64,000 nucleotides of DNA. Origin: Mycobacterium sp. SMC-4. Its GTDB lineage: Bacteria > Actinomycetota > Actinomycetes > Mycobacteriales > Mycobacteriaceae. The stretch covers positions 1,426,001 through 1,490,000 of the forward strand of contig NZ_CP079869.1 in NCBI RefSeq assembly GCF_025263265.1, given 5' to 3'. A program made the translations under genes and the position numbers. The notes under the pieces are model-generated. The model saw nothing but the letters and a program-made list of their open reading frames with translations, had not been told where the DNA came from and did not search any database. Every line of letters begins with the position of its first letter. Positions within the stretch are counted from its first letter, which is position 1. Positions 16,541-26,323 of this stretch are shown here, piece after piece.

Positions 16541-17199
16541 CCGCGGCTCGGGCGACGGGAAGCGATAATGTCGCGACTGTGGCCAAGCCTGCGACACAGC
16601 GCATCACCTACGCCGAGGCGTCGCGGGTGCTGTTGCGCGACTCGATCCTCGACGGCATGCGCGAGCTGCTGCTCACCCGCGACTGGTCGGCGATCACCCT
16701 GTCCGATGTCGCCAAGGCCGCCGGCATCAGCCGCCAGACCATCTACAACGAGTTCGGATCCCGGCAGGGGCTGGCGCAGGGCTACGCGCTGCGGCTGGCC
16801 GACCGGCTCGTCGACCAGATCAACGACGCGATCGGCAACAACATCGGCGACCTCTACGCCGCCTTCCTGCAGGGGTTCCGCGACTTCTTTGCCGAGTCGG
16901 CCGCCGACCCGTTGGTCATCTCGCTGCTCACCGGCACCTCCAAGCCGGACCTGCTGCAGCTGATCACCACTGACAGCGCGCCGATCATCACCCGCTGCTC
17001 GGACCGCCTGACCCAGTCCTTCGTGGAGAGCTGGGTGCGGTGCAGCCAGGAGGACGCCGGCGTACTGGCCCGAGCCATCGTTCGGCTGGCGATGAGCTAC
17101 ATCTCGATGCCCCCGGAAGCCGACCATGACGTCGCCCGAGACTTGGCCCGATTGATGACGCCGTTCGCCGAACGCTACGGTGTTATCGATACCCCGTAG
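16537..17199 (+). CDS. alkX-like: TetR-family regulator of the alkane operon
   Basis: The 220-residue regulator has an N-terminal helix-turn-helix [27 protein letters not shown] and an all-helical ligand domain. GTG 16537 overlaps the rubB stop (GTGA); GTG 16579 would give 206 residues. Being last in alkB-rubA-rubB it probably auto-regulates the operon by binding the palindromes at 14782-14812, with fatty acids or alkane products as inducers by analogy with AlkX. That link is inference. Confidence 0.88.
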   Translation: MTAARATGSDNVATVAKPATQRITYAEASRVLLRDSILDGMRELLLTRDWSAITLSDVAKAAGISRQTIYNEFGSRQGLAQGYALRLADRLVDQINDAIGNNIGDLYAAFLQGFRDFFAESAADPLVISLLTGTSKPDLLQLITTDSAPIITRCSDRLTQSFVESWVRCSQEDAGVLARAIVRLAMSYISMPPEADHDVARDLARLMTPFAERYGVIDTP

Positions 17200-17325
17200 C
17201 TGTCAGTGCGCCGCCGCTTCCGAAACGCATGAGCGCCTGTCCCGCGAGCCCGCAGGCTACCGGTGTCGCCACGCACAGCTGTGCGCTCACAGGCAATGAC
17301 GAACGACATATATAAGGGGCTCTCC

Positions 17326-18789
<1,464 letters not shown>

Positions 18790-18791
18790 GC

Positions 18792-19304
18792 ATGGTGATT
18801 TCGGCGCGCAAACGCACCCTGGCGGTGCGTTTGCGCGCCCGAATCGCGCTCGGTGCGTGCGTGCTGCTGGCGCTGACCGGGTGCCAACAGCAGCAGACCG
18901 ACACCGAAGACCCCGCACCTCGACCGGCGCTGGAAGTCCGCCACGACACCGAGGAACTGGCTCGGATCTTCCCGCCGCTGGGCGAGCCGCTGTCGGCGTC
19001 GTGGATCACCTGGGACAACACCGACCTGGCCGACGGATCCGCGGTGCGGGTGGTCTGGACCGACGCCGTCGTCGACATCGCGCCCGAAACGATGACCGAC
19101 CTGGTCGAGGGGAACTACACCGAAGAATCCGATCAGCGGCCGGCCGTGCAGAAGGTTCTCGAACCAGCGGTGCCGCCGGGGCCGTTTCGCACCGGCGTGG
19201 ACCTCAACATCATTTTCGGCGCCAACGAGAACAGCACCCGAGTGTTCCTCGACGAACAGACCAACACCGTGGTGCTGCAGTCCTACCGCATGGAACGGGC
19301 TTAG
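18792..19304 (+). CDS. Putative lipoprotein, 170 residues
   Basis: Not a family I recognise. It has a long basic n-region (ARKRTLAVRLRARIA), a hydrophobic stretch and a lipobox LTGC with Cys31, followed by QQQQTDTEDPAP, so a secreted, lipid-anchored protein is expected. The mature part (about 140 residues) is acidic with no cysteines. It is inserted between ahcY and tmk, which are neighbours in M. tuberculosis, two bases after the ahcY stop. A perfect hairpin overlies codons 4-16. GTG 18795 is an equivalent start. Confidence 0.7.
   Translation: MVISARKRTLAVRLRARIALGACVLLALTGCQQQQTDTEDPAPRPALEVRHDTEELARIFPPLGEPLSASWITWDNTDLADGSAVRVVWTDAVVDIAPETMTDLVEGNYTEESDQRPAVQKVLEPAVPPGPFRTGVDLNIIFGANENSTRVFLDEQTNTVVLQSYRMERA
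18803..18839 (+). terminator. Perfect 16-bp hairpin after ahcY, inside the lipoprotein signal sequence
   Basis: GGCGCGCAAACGCACC at 18803-18818 pairs perfectly with 18824-18839 around a five-base loop. It starts 14 bases after the ahcY stop, where a terminator is expected, yet it also encodes residues 4-16 of the lipoprotein. No T-run follows. It may act as a partial terminator or as a translation control for the lipoprotein. Confidence 0.55.
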
Positions 19305-19314
19305 GCTCGCCGGC

Positions 19315-19953
19315 GTGCTCATCGTCATCGAGGGAGTCGACGGGGCGGGCAAACGCACGCTGACCGACGGGTTGCGCTCCGGATTCCAAGCCGCCGATCG
19401 CTCGGTGGCCCACCTGGCGTTCCCGCGCTACGGGGTATCGGTGCACGCCGATCTGGCCGCCGAAGCACTGCACGGTGCGCACGGCGACCTCGCCGACTCG
19501 GTGTACGCGATGGCGGTGTTGTTCGCGATGGACCGGGCCGGTGCCCGCGCCGACATCGAGCGGCTGTGCGCGGACAACGATGTGGTGATCCTCGATCGGT
19601 ACGTGGCCTCCAACGCCGCCTACAGTGCCGCGCGGCTGCATCAGGGCGCCGACGGCGACGTGGTGGGCTGGGTGCGCGATCTCGAATACCGCCGGCTGGG
19701 ACTGCCCGCCCCGGATCGGCAGGTGCTGCTCGACGTGCCGGCCGAACTGGCCGCCCAACGCGCGGTGAACCGGGCCGCCCAGGACGCCGACCGCGCCCGC
19801 GACGCCTACGAGCGTGACGACGGGCTGCAGCGCCGCACCGGCGCGGTCTACGCCGAACTCGCTGCGGCGCACTGGGGCGGCCGCTGGGAGGTGGTGGGGC
19901 CCGACGTCGATCCCGGCGAGCTGGCAGACCGGTTGCTCGCCGAAGCGTTCTGA
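19315..19953 (+). CDS. tmk: Thymidylate kinase
   Basis: The 212-residue kinase makes dTDP from dTMP. The P-loop is EGVDGAGKRT at the N-terminus, the DR(Y) motif is LDRYVASNAAY, and the region RAAQDADRARDAYERDDGLQRR is the LID. Length matches the M. tuberculosis enzyme (214). Start GTG 19315 places the first beta strand (LIVIEG) at the N-terminus. It follows the lipoprotein by ten bases, so both are probably co-transcribed. Confidence 0.94.
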   Translation: MLIVIEGVDGAGKRTLTDGLRSGFQAADRSVAHLAFPRYGVSVHADLAAEALHGAHGDLADSVYAMAVLFAMDRAGARADIERLCADNDVVILDRYVASNAAYSAARLHQGADGDVVGWVRDLEYRRLGLPAPDRQVLLDVPAELAAQRAVNRAAQDADRARDAYERDDGLQRRTGAVYAELAAAHWGGRWEVVGPDVDPGELADRLLAEAF

Positions 19954-20028
19954 CTGCGCGGTAGACACCCAGCGGCTATGCTCCCGTCACGGGGGTCGCT
20001 CAGGCGACATGGGCAACGGGGGATATCG

Positions 20029-20598
20029 ATGACTACCAGCGTCGGTTCATTGGCACTTCTCGACGACGTGGTCGGCCGCCTGCGCTCGGCGGGTGAGCAA
20101 TTCGACCGGGGCAACCTCGCCGCTGCCACCGCGCTGGCCGGACAGATCCGCGAGACGGTGCGGCTGATCGACGAGCTGGGCCTGACCGGCCGGCTGACCT
20201 GGGTGGATACCGCCGGCGTACCGAACCCCAAAACGCAGTGCGCCACCGCATGCCTGGCCCTGACGAAGGTCGGCAACAAGTCGGTGGGCCATTGCGAATA
20301 CGTACCGAAGATGAGTCTGTATCCGCCCGCGCCGATCCGCACCCGCGACGGTGGTCACATCGACCGTGGCTCACGGATCCCGTTCGAGCACTGGTGGACC
20401 AACCCGGTGCTGCGCGACGTCGACGGCACCGAATACTCCCGTCGGCAACTGGTGCTGAACATGGCCACGCGGCGCGGAGGTGCCGACTCCAGCGACCCGG
20501 TGCCGGCCAGCATCCGGCAGATCGCCTACGAAGTGCTGCAGTCGATCGCCCAGCAGCACACCGTCATCGACGACCCCGCCTTTCGGTTAGCGGGCTGA
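20029..20598 (+). CDS. Hypothetical protein, 189 residues
   Basis: I do not recognise this protein. It has an N-terminal helical part (SLALLDDVVGRLRSAGEQFDRGNLAAATALAGQIRETVRLIDELG) and a conserved-looking second half with three cysteines (TQCATACLALT, GHCEYVPKM) and FEHWWTNPVLRDVDGTEYSRRQLVL. No signal peptide or membrane helix. GGGGGATATCG precedes ATG 20029; the frame opens at 19978. It sits between tmk and mtrA, absent from the M. tuberculosis order. Confidence 0.65.
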   Translation: MTTSVGSLALLDDVVGRLRSAGEQFDRGNLAAATALAGQIRETVRLIDELGLTGRLTWVDTAGVPNPKTQCATACLALTKVGNKSVGHCEYVPKMSLYPPAPIRTRDGGHIDRGSRIPFEHWWTNPVLRDVDGTEYSRRQLVLNMATRRGGADSSDPVPASIRQIAYEVLQSIAQQHTVIDDPAFRLAG

Positions 20599-20742
20599 CC
20601 CGGCCTTAGCTGACCCGTGCTCCATGGGCCGGACTTTGGGGGCGCCACCGGCCAGCTATCGGCGACGTCTGCCGGCGATTTTGCGTCTGCCACGTGAAAC
20701 GCCCGGTGTGGTAGCACCGGTTTATCGCAATTCGGTGCCACC

Positions 20743-21429
20743 ATGGACACCATGAGGCAAAGGATCCTGGTCGTCGACGACGACCCATCGCTGGCCGAGA
20801 TGCTCACCATCGTGTTGCGCGGTGAGGGCTTCGACACCGCGGTCGTCGGCGACGGCACTCAGGCGTTGACGGCTGTGCGGGAACTGCGGCCCGATCTGGT
20901 GCTGCTGGATCTCATGCTGCCCGGCATGAATGGCATCGACGTGTGCCGAGTGCTGCGCGCGGATTCCGGTGTGCCGATCGTGATGCTGACGGCCAAGACC
21001 GACACCGTCGACGTCGTCCTCGGGCTGGAGTCCGGCGCCGACGACTACGTGATGAAGCCGTTCAAGCCCAAAGAGTTGGTCGCCCGGGTGCGGGCGCGGC
21101 TGCGCCGCAACGAGGACGAGCCCGCCGAAATGCTGTCCATCGCCGACGTCGACATCGACGTTCCGGCGCACAAGGTGACCCGCAACGGCGAGCAGATCTC
21201 GCTGACGCCGCTGGAGTTCGACCTGCTGGTGGCGTTGGCGCGGAAACCGCGTCAGGTGTTTACTCGTGATGTGCTGCTCGAACAGGTGTGGGGCTATCGT
21301 CACCCCGCGGACACCCGTTTGGTGAACGTGCATGTCCAGCGCCTGCGGGCCAAGGTCGAGAAAGACCCGGAGAACCCGCAGGTGGTGTTGACCGTTCGAG
21401 GAGTGGGATACAAGGCCGGACCCCCGTGA
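20743..21429 (+). CDS. mtrA: DNA-binding response regulator MtrA
   Basis: OmpR-family regulator of 228 residues, almost identical to M. tuberculosis MtrA as remembered. Receiver domain with acidic pocket D12-D14, phospho-acceptor D56 in VLLDLMLPG and switch Lys in MKPFKPKE; winged-helix domain from about 130 with [12 protein letters not shown] and [12 protein letters not shown]. With MtrB it controls cell-wall hydrolases, oriC-linked events and division. ATG 20743 ([14 protein letters not shown]) lacks a strong ribosome-binding site. It leads the mtrA-mtrB-lpqB operon. Confidence 0.97.
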   Translation: MDTMRQRILVVDDDPSLAEMLTIVLRGEGFDTAVVGDGTQALTAVRELRPDLVLLDLMLPGMNGIDVCRVLRADSGVPIVMLTAKTDTVDVVLGLESGADDYVMKPFKPKELVARVRARLRRNEDEPAEMLSIADVDIDVPAHKVTRNGEQISLTPLEFDLLVALARKPRQVFTRDVLLEQVWGYRHPADTRLVNVHVQRLRAKVEKDPENPQVVLTVRGVGYKAGPP

Positions 21430-21472
21430 GTTTTCACGGCTCCGCCGTGGGCGCGACCGCTCGGCGGTCGCC

Positions 21473-23113
21473 GTGATCTTCGGCTCGCGGCGGCGTATTC
21501 ACCGCCGCTCGGCGCCGCTGATCCGAGGGCTGGGCGCACTCGGTCGGGCGATCAGCCTGGCGTGGCGACGCTCGCTGCAGCTGCGGGTGGTGTCGCTGAC
21601 CTTGGGTCTGTCGCTGGCTGTCATCCTGGTGCTGGGCTTCGTGCTGACCAGCCAGATCACCGACCGGATCCTGGAAGTCAAGGTCGGCGCGGCGACCGAG
21701 GAGATCGAACGCGCCCGCACCACCGTCAGCGGAATCGTCGGCGGCGAGGAAACCCGCTCCCTCGACAGCAGCCTGCAACTGGCCCGCAACACCCTCATCG
21801 ACCGCAAAGCTGACGCCGGGCCGGGGCTGGCCGGCGCATTCGACGCCGTGCTGATCGTGCCCGGGGACGGGCCGCGCGCGGCCACCGCGGCCGGGCCGAT
21901 CGACCAGATCCCCGACACCCTGCGCGAGTTCGTCAAAGCCGGTCAGGTCAGCTATCAGTACTCCACCGTGCACGCCGACGGCTTTGCCGGACCGGCGCTG
22001 ATCGTCGGCAGCCCGACGTCCTCACCGGTCACCAATCTCGAGCTGTACCTGATCTTCCCGTTGAACAACGAAGAATCGACGATCGCGCTGGTGCGCGGAA
22101 CGATGGTCACCGGCGGCGTGGTGCTGTTGGGGTTGCTGGCCGCGATCGCGCTGCTGGTGGCGCGCCAGATCGTGCTGCCGGTGCGGTCGGCGTCGCGCAT
22201 CGCCGAACGGTTCGCCGAAGGGCACCTCAGCGAGCGGATGCCGGTGCGCGGTGAGGACGACATGGCCAGGCTGGCGGTGTCGTTCAACGACATGGCCGAA
22301 AGCCTGCACCGCCAGATCACCCAGCTCGAGGAGTTCGGCAACCTGCAGCGGCGCTTCACCTCCGATGTCAGCCACGAACTACGCACGCCGCTGACGACGG
22401 TGCGGATGGCCGCCGACCTGATCCACGACCACTCCGAAGACCTCGAGCCGGCGCTGCGTCGCTCGATCGAACTGATGGTCAACGAACTCGACCGGTTCGA
22501 GTCGCTGCTCAACGACTTGCTCGAGATTTCCCGCCACGACGCCGGCGTGGCCGAACTGGCGGTCGAGGCGGTCGACCTGCGCACCATCGTGCAGAGCGCG
22601 CTGGACAACGTGGGCCACCTGGCCGAGGGTGCGTCGGTGGAGTTGGTTTTCGACCTGCCGTCTGACGAGGTGATCGCCGAGGTGGACCCGCGACGGGTGG
22701 AGCGCATCCTGCGCAACCTGATCGCCAACGCGATCGATCACGCCGAGCACAAGCCGGTGCGCATCCGGATGGCCGCCGACGAGGACACCGTCGCGGTGAC
22801 CGTACGCGACTACGGGGTGGGCTTGCGGCCCGGCGAAGACAAGCTGGTGTTCTCCAGGTTCTGGCGGGCCGACCCGTCGCGGGTGCGGCGCTCCGGGGGC
22901 ACCGGGCTGGGCTTGGCGATCAGCATCGAAGATGCGCGACTGCACCAGGGTCGCCTGGAAGCATGGGGTGAACCCGGTAAGGGGGCGTGCTTCCGGTTGA
23001 CGTTGCCGCTGGTGCGCGGCCACAAGGTGACCAGCAGTCCGCTGCCGGTCAAGCCGATCGACGAGCCGCCGGTTGCCGGACGGTTGCGCGAGCCCGCGGA
23101 GGAATCCGTGTGA
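21473..23113 (+). CDS. mtrB: Sensor histidine kinase MtrB
   Basis: The 546-residue kinase has a first membrane helix around residues 45-65, an extracytoplasmic domain, a second helix near 205-230, a HAMP domain ([23 protein letters not shown]), the phospho-acceptor [11 protein letters not shown] with His301, and an ATPase domain with [12 protein letters not shown] and [10 protein letters not shown]. It phosphorylates MtrA. GTG 21473 gives the conserved MIFGSRRRI start. A 7-bp hairpin at 21453-21471 ends just before the start codon and could limit initiation. The C-terminal tail is shorter than in M. tuberculosis (567). Confidence 0.96.
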   Translation: MIFGSRRRIHRRSAPLIRGLGALGRAISLAWRRSLQLRVVSLTLGLSLAVILVLGFVLTSQITDRILEVKVGAATEEIERARTTVSGIVGGEETRSLDSSLQLARNTLIDRKADAGPGLAGAFDAVLIVPGDGPRAATAAGPIDQIPDTLREFVKAGQVSYQYSTVHADGFAGPALIVGSPTSSPVTNLELYLIFPLNNEESTIALVRGTMVTGGVVLLGLLAAIALLVARQIVLPVRSASRIAERFAEGHLSERMPVRGEDDMARLAVSFNDMAESLHRQITQLEEFGNLQRRFTSDVSHELRTPLTTVRMAADLIHDHSEDLEPALRRSIELMVNELDRFESLLNDLLEISRHDAGVAELAVEAVDLRTIVQSALDNVGHLAEGASVELVFDLPSDEVIAEVDPRRVERILRNLIANAIDHAEHKPVRIRMAADEDTVAVTVRDYGVGLRPGEDKLVFSRFWRADPSRVRRSGGTGLGLAISIEDARLHQGRLEAWGEPGKGACFRLTLPLVRGHKVTSSPLPVKPIDEPPVAGRLREPAEESV

Positions 23114-24870
23114 TGCGCCTCCTGATCTCGGCACTGGCGGTGGTGGCGATGGTGGTGAGCGGATGCGCCGGTGTGCCCAGTTCGTCGTCACCGCAAGCTA
23201 TCGGCACGGTGGAACGGCCCGCACCGCCGAGCCTGCCCAAGCCCACGCCGGGGATGGATCCCGACGTGTTGCTGCGTGAATTTCTCAAAGCCACCGCAGA
23301 TCCGGCGAACAGGCACCTAGCCGCGCGGCAGTTCCTGACCGAATCGGCGTCGAGCACCTGGGACGACGCGGGCAGCGCGCTGCTGATCGACAACGTCGTC
23401 TTCGTCGAGAACCGTTCGCCGCAAAGGGTTTCGGTGACGATGAAAGCCGATATCCTGGGTTCGTTGTCGGATGTAGGGGTGTTCGAGACGGGGGAGGGCG
23501 CGCTGCCCGATCCGGGGCCCATCGAACTGGCCAGGACACCGGACGGGTGGCGCATCGATCGTCTACCCAATGGAGTGTTCCTGGACTGGCAGCAGTTTCA
23601 GGCCACTTACAAGCGGCACACGTTGTACTTCGTCGACCCGACCGGCAAGACCGTGGTGCCTGATCCACGCTATGTCGCGGTGTCCGACGCCGACCAGCTG
23701 GCCACCGAACTGGTCAGCAAGCTGATCACCGGGCCGCGCCCGGAGATGGCCAAGACCGTACGCAACCTGCTCGGGCCGCCGCTGCGGTTGCGTGGGCCGG
23801 TGACACGCGCCGATGGCGGTCGTACCGGCGTCGGTCGCGGTTACGGCGGGGCGCGCATCGATCTGGAGAACTTGTCGACGACCGATCCGATCAGCCGTCA
23901 ACTGCTTGCTGCACAGGTGATTTGGACATTGTCGCGGTCGGGGGTCAACGGGCCGTATGTGATCAACGCCGACGGCGCCGCGCTCGACGACCGGTTCGCC
24001 GAAGGCTGGAACACCGTCGACGTCGCCGCGACCGATCCGGGAGCCGCCGACGGAGCCGCGGCCGGCCTGCACGCTCTGGTCGGTGGATCCTTGGTGTCAC
24101 TGGACGGTCCAAGGGCGCCTCGGGTACCGGGTTCGTTCGGTCAGATCCCGGGACAGACCGCCGCATCGCTGTCCCGCAGCGGGCAGGAAGTGGCGTCGGT
24201 CATCACGCTGCGCCCGGGCGCGCCCGACGTCGCCTCATCGCTGTGGGTTGGGCCCTTGGGCGGCAACGCTTCCCAAGTCTTGGACGGGCGCACGTTGAGC
24301 AGACCGTCGTGGGCGCTCGACGATTCGATCTGGGTTGTGGTCGACGGGCTCAACATCGTGCGGGTGATCCAGGATGCGTCGGGGCAGCCGGCGCGGATTC
24401 CGGTGGACTCGTCGCCGGTGTCGACGCGGTTCCCCGGGGTGATCGGCGAGATGCAGTTGTCCCGCGATGGCACGCGGGCTGCCCTGGTGGTCGAGGGACG
24501 GGTGATCCTGGCCGGGGTGGAGCAGACGCCCGACGGCGGTTACATGCTGACCTATCCGCGACGGCTGGGATACGGGTTGGGCGACAGTGTGGTGTCGTTG
24601 TCGTGGCGGACCGGTGACGACATCGTCGTCACCCGGACCGACCCGCAGAGTCCGGTGTCCTACGTCAACCTCGACGGGGTCAATTCCGATGGGCCCAGCC
24701 GCAACCTGCTGATGCCGGTGACCACGGTGGCGGCCAACCCGTCGACGGTGTACGTGGCCGATCAGCGAGGCGTGCTGCAGCTCTCCGGTGCAGGCGCCGA
24801 GGGTGAGCCGGGCTGGGTGGAGGTGCGGCCGTTGATGGCCGGCGGTGCGTTGCCGGTGCTGCCGGGATGA
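23113..24870 (+). CDS. lpqB: Lipoprotein LpqB, MtrAB-associated
   Basis: A 585-residue lipoprotein with signal [18 protein letters not shown] and lipidated Cys18, a GerMN domain in the first half and a beta-propeller-like C-terminal half. It interacts with the MtrB sensor domain and influences MtrA signalling and cell-wall properties. ATG 23113 overlaps the mtrB stop (TGATG); GTG 23110 is adjacent. Its own stop overlaps the start of the Rieske gene, making a four-gene coupled series. Confidence 0.95.
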   Translation: MRLLISALAVVAMVVSGCAGVPSSSSPQAIGTVERPAPPSLPKPTPGMDPDVLLREFLKATADPANRHLAARQFLTESASSTWDDAGSALLIDNVVFVENRSPQRVSVTMKADILGSLSDVGVFETGEGALPDPGPIELARTPDGWRIDRLPNGVFLDWQQFQATYKRHTLYFVDPTGKTVVPDPRYVAVSDADQLATELVSKLITGPRPEMAKTVRNLLGPPLRLRGPVTRADGGRTGVGRGYGGARIDLENLSTTDPISRQLLAAQVIWTLSRSGVNGPYVINADGAALDDRFAEGWNTVDVAATDPGAADGAAAGLHALVGGSLVSLDGPRAPRVPGSFGQIPGQTAASLSRSGQEVASVITLRPGAPDVASSLWVGPLGGNASQVLDGRTLSRPSWALDDSIWVVVDGLNIVRVIQDASGQPARIPVDSSPVSTRFPGVIGEMQLSRDGTRAALVVEGRVILAGVEQTPDGGYMLTYPRRLGYGLGDSVVSLSWRTGDDIVVTRTDPQSPVSYVNLDGVNSDGPSRNLLMPVTTVAANPSTVYVADQRGVLQLSGAGAEGEPGWVEVRPLMAGGALPVLPG

Positions 24871-25247
24871 CGCCGGTGTTTCGCCGCCGGACGGCGCTGG
24901 CCGGTGCAGGCTTGGGAGCAATCGCGGTCACGGCGTGTTCGGGCGCAGAGCCAGTTTCGCGGGAGCCGGGCGAAGAGATCGTGGCGGCCGCCGATGTCCC
25001 GGTCGGGTCCGGGGTGATCGTCGGCGACGTGGTGATCACCCAACCCGCAGCGGGGCAGTACCAGGGGTTTTCGGCGATCTGCACGCATACTGGGTGTCTG
25101 CTGAACAAGATCGACGACGCAACGATCAACTGTCCGTGCCATGGCAGTCAGTTCAGCCTCGACGGTGCCGTGGTATCTGGACCTGCCCAGCGGCCGCTGA
25201 CGACGGTTAACGTTCGTGTGCAGGGCGATTCGATCGTGTGGGGCTAA
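24867..25247 (+). CDS. Rieske [2Fe-2S] lipoprotein with Tat signal
   Basis: The 126-residue protein starts with a twin-arginine type signal ([17 protein letters not shown]) that also ends in a lipobox VTAC, Cys24. The Rieske fold carries CTHTGC (72-77) and CPCHGS (89-94): ligands C72, H74, C89, H92, with C77 and C91 placed for the disulfide of high-potential bc1-type Rieske proteins. A membrane-tethered extracytoplasmic electron carrier is expected. ATG 24867 overlaps the lpqB stop (ATGA). It is not the qcrA subunit, which is larger and has three membrane helices. Partner unknown. Confidence 0.85.
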   Translation: MTPVFRRRTALAGAGLGAIAVTACSGAEPVSREPGEEIVAAADVPVGSGVIVGDVVITQPAAGQYQGFSAICTHTGCLLNKIDDATINCPCHGSQFSLDGAVVSGPAQRPLTTVNVRVQGDSIVWG

Positions 25248-25357
25248 CCTGTTTGCTGAGGTGGGGGAGGGAAAATTGGTGTCATCGTGGGGGTTGGAGG
25301 GCCGGTAGCATGGCCGGTCATGGGGTGTGATCGCCGGGCTGGTGGGGTCGGATAAGC

Positions 25358-26323
25358 GTGTCCGTGCCGCCAATACCGCCGGGGGGCGGTCCTGAGTCTT
25401 ACCGACGGCGCTGGGTCATCGTCGGTGTCGCGTTCGCGGCGGTGGTGGCTCTGGTCGTCGGGCTGCTGGTTTGGCAGGGCAGGGCCGCTGACAGTCCCTC
25501 GGTTGCCGATGACGGACTGGATCGGACGGTGGGGCTGCTGACCGAGAAGGATCCCGTCTGCGACGACTGGATTCGGTATGCGAATGAATTGGCGGCTGCA
25601 ACGGAGGAATGGTCCGCGATCGACAAGACAATCTCGGCCGGACGATGGACCCCTGAACAGCGTGCAGTCGTCGAGCGTGCTGCAGAGGCAATGGCACTCG
25701 CAGCGAATCAATTTGAATCGATATTGCCCACGGCTCGGAACGTTGTATTGCAGGAACTGATCGCTCAATCGATCGTATTCTGGCGCAAATTTGTGGACCG
25801 GGTGCCCATTTACGCCCGAGCAGACTCAGTGATTGCTGGAGTTGCGGGCAATTTTGGATCGGCAACGACCTTCATGTGCACTGCTGCGCCGATCGTCCTA
25901 GCGAGAAACTTCACAAACGAAACCGCAACGTCTTCAGCAGAACATCCTGGTGACTTGACGCCCTTCATCTCTGCCACTGATGGGGTCTGTCAAGAATTCG
26001 TTGCGTTGTTAGATCGTCAAAATAGAGTGTTGCGAGGGTGGGCTTCCGGCAACCCTGCTGTCCCGGCCGCCGATTGGACCGCTGATGAACGGAAACTGAA
26101 TGAGGCGGCGATCCCAGTGCTGGAAGCCGACGCATTGCAAGCGCGAATGATGGCCGAAGGCACCGACAATTACATTCTCTCGGACCTCTTGACTACATAC
26201 CGTGCGTACTTGCGTGCGTTTACACAAGCCCTACCGGAGTACGAGCCGGACGACGGTCAATTATGGAAGGTCGCCACCTTTCTCGGTGGCGGTATAGGTG
26301 CTGCGTGTAGGGCCCCGCTGTGA
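25358..26323 (+). CDS. Single-pass membrane protein with two Cys-bounded repeats
   Basis: I do not recognise the family. A proline-rich N-terminus precedes one membrane helix (about 19-39), and the rest should be extracytoplasmic. The exported part is two tandem repeats: C68 to C174 and C211 to C317, each spanning exactly 107 residues, with shared marks at similar points (W85/W228, WTPEQR at 97 and WTADER at 240, aromatic-rich FWRKFVDRVPIYAR and YRAYLRAFTQALPEY). The stop overlaps the GTG of the EspK-like gene (GTGA). Base composition falls well below the flanks from about 25550 onward. Confidence 0.75.
   Translation: MSVPPIPPGGGPESYRRRWVIVGVAFAAVVALVVGLLVWQGRAADSPSVADDGLDRTVGLLTEKDPVCDDWIRYANELAAATEEWSAIDKTISAGRWTPEQRAVVERAAEAMALAANQFESILPTARNVVLQELIAQSIVFWRKFVDRVPIYARADSVIAGVAGNFGSATTFMCTAAPIVLARNFTNETATSSAEHPGDLTPFISATDGVCQEFVALLDRQNRVLRGWASGNPAVPAADWTADERKLNEAAIPVLEADALQARMMAEGTDNYILSDLLTTYRAYLRAFTQALPEYEPDDGQLWKVATFLGGGIGAACRAPL

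Noticed and set aside
17200..17325. Possible SAH riboswitch upstream of ahcY
   Set aside because: No conserved pseudoknot-like core could be recognised in the 126 bases.
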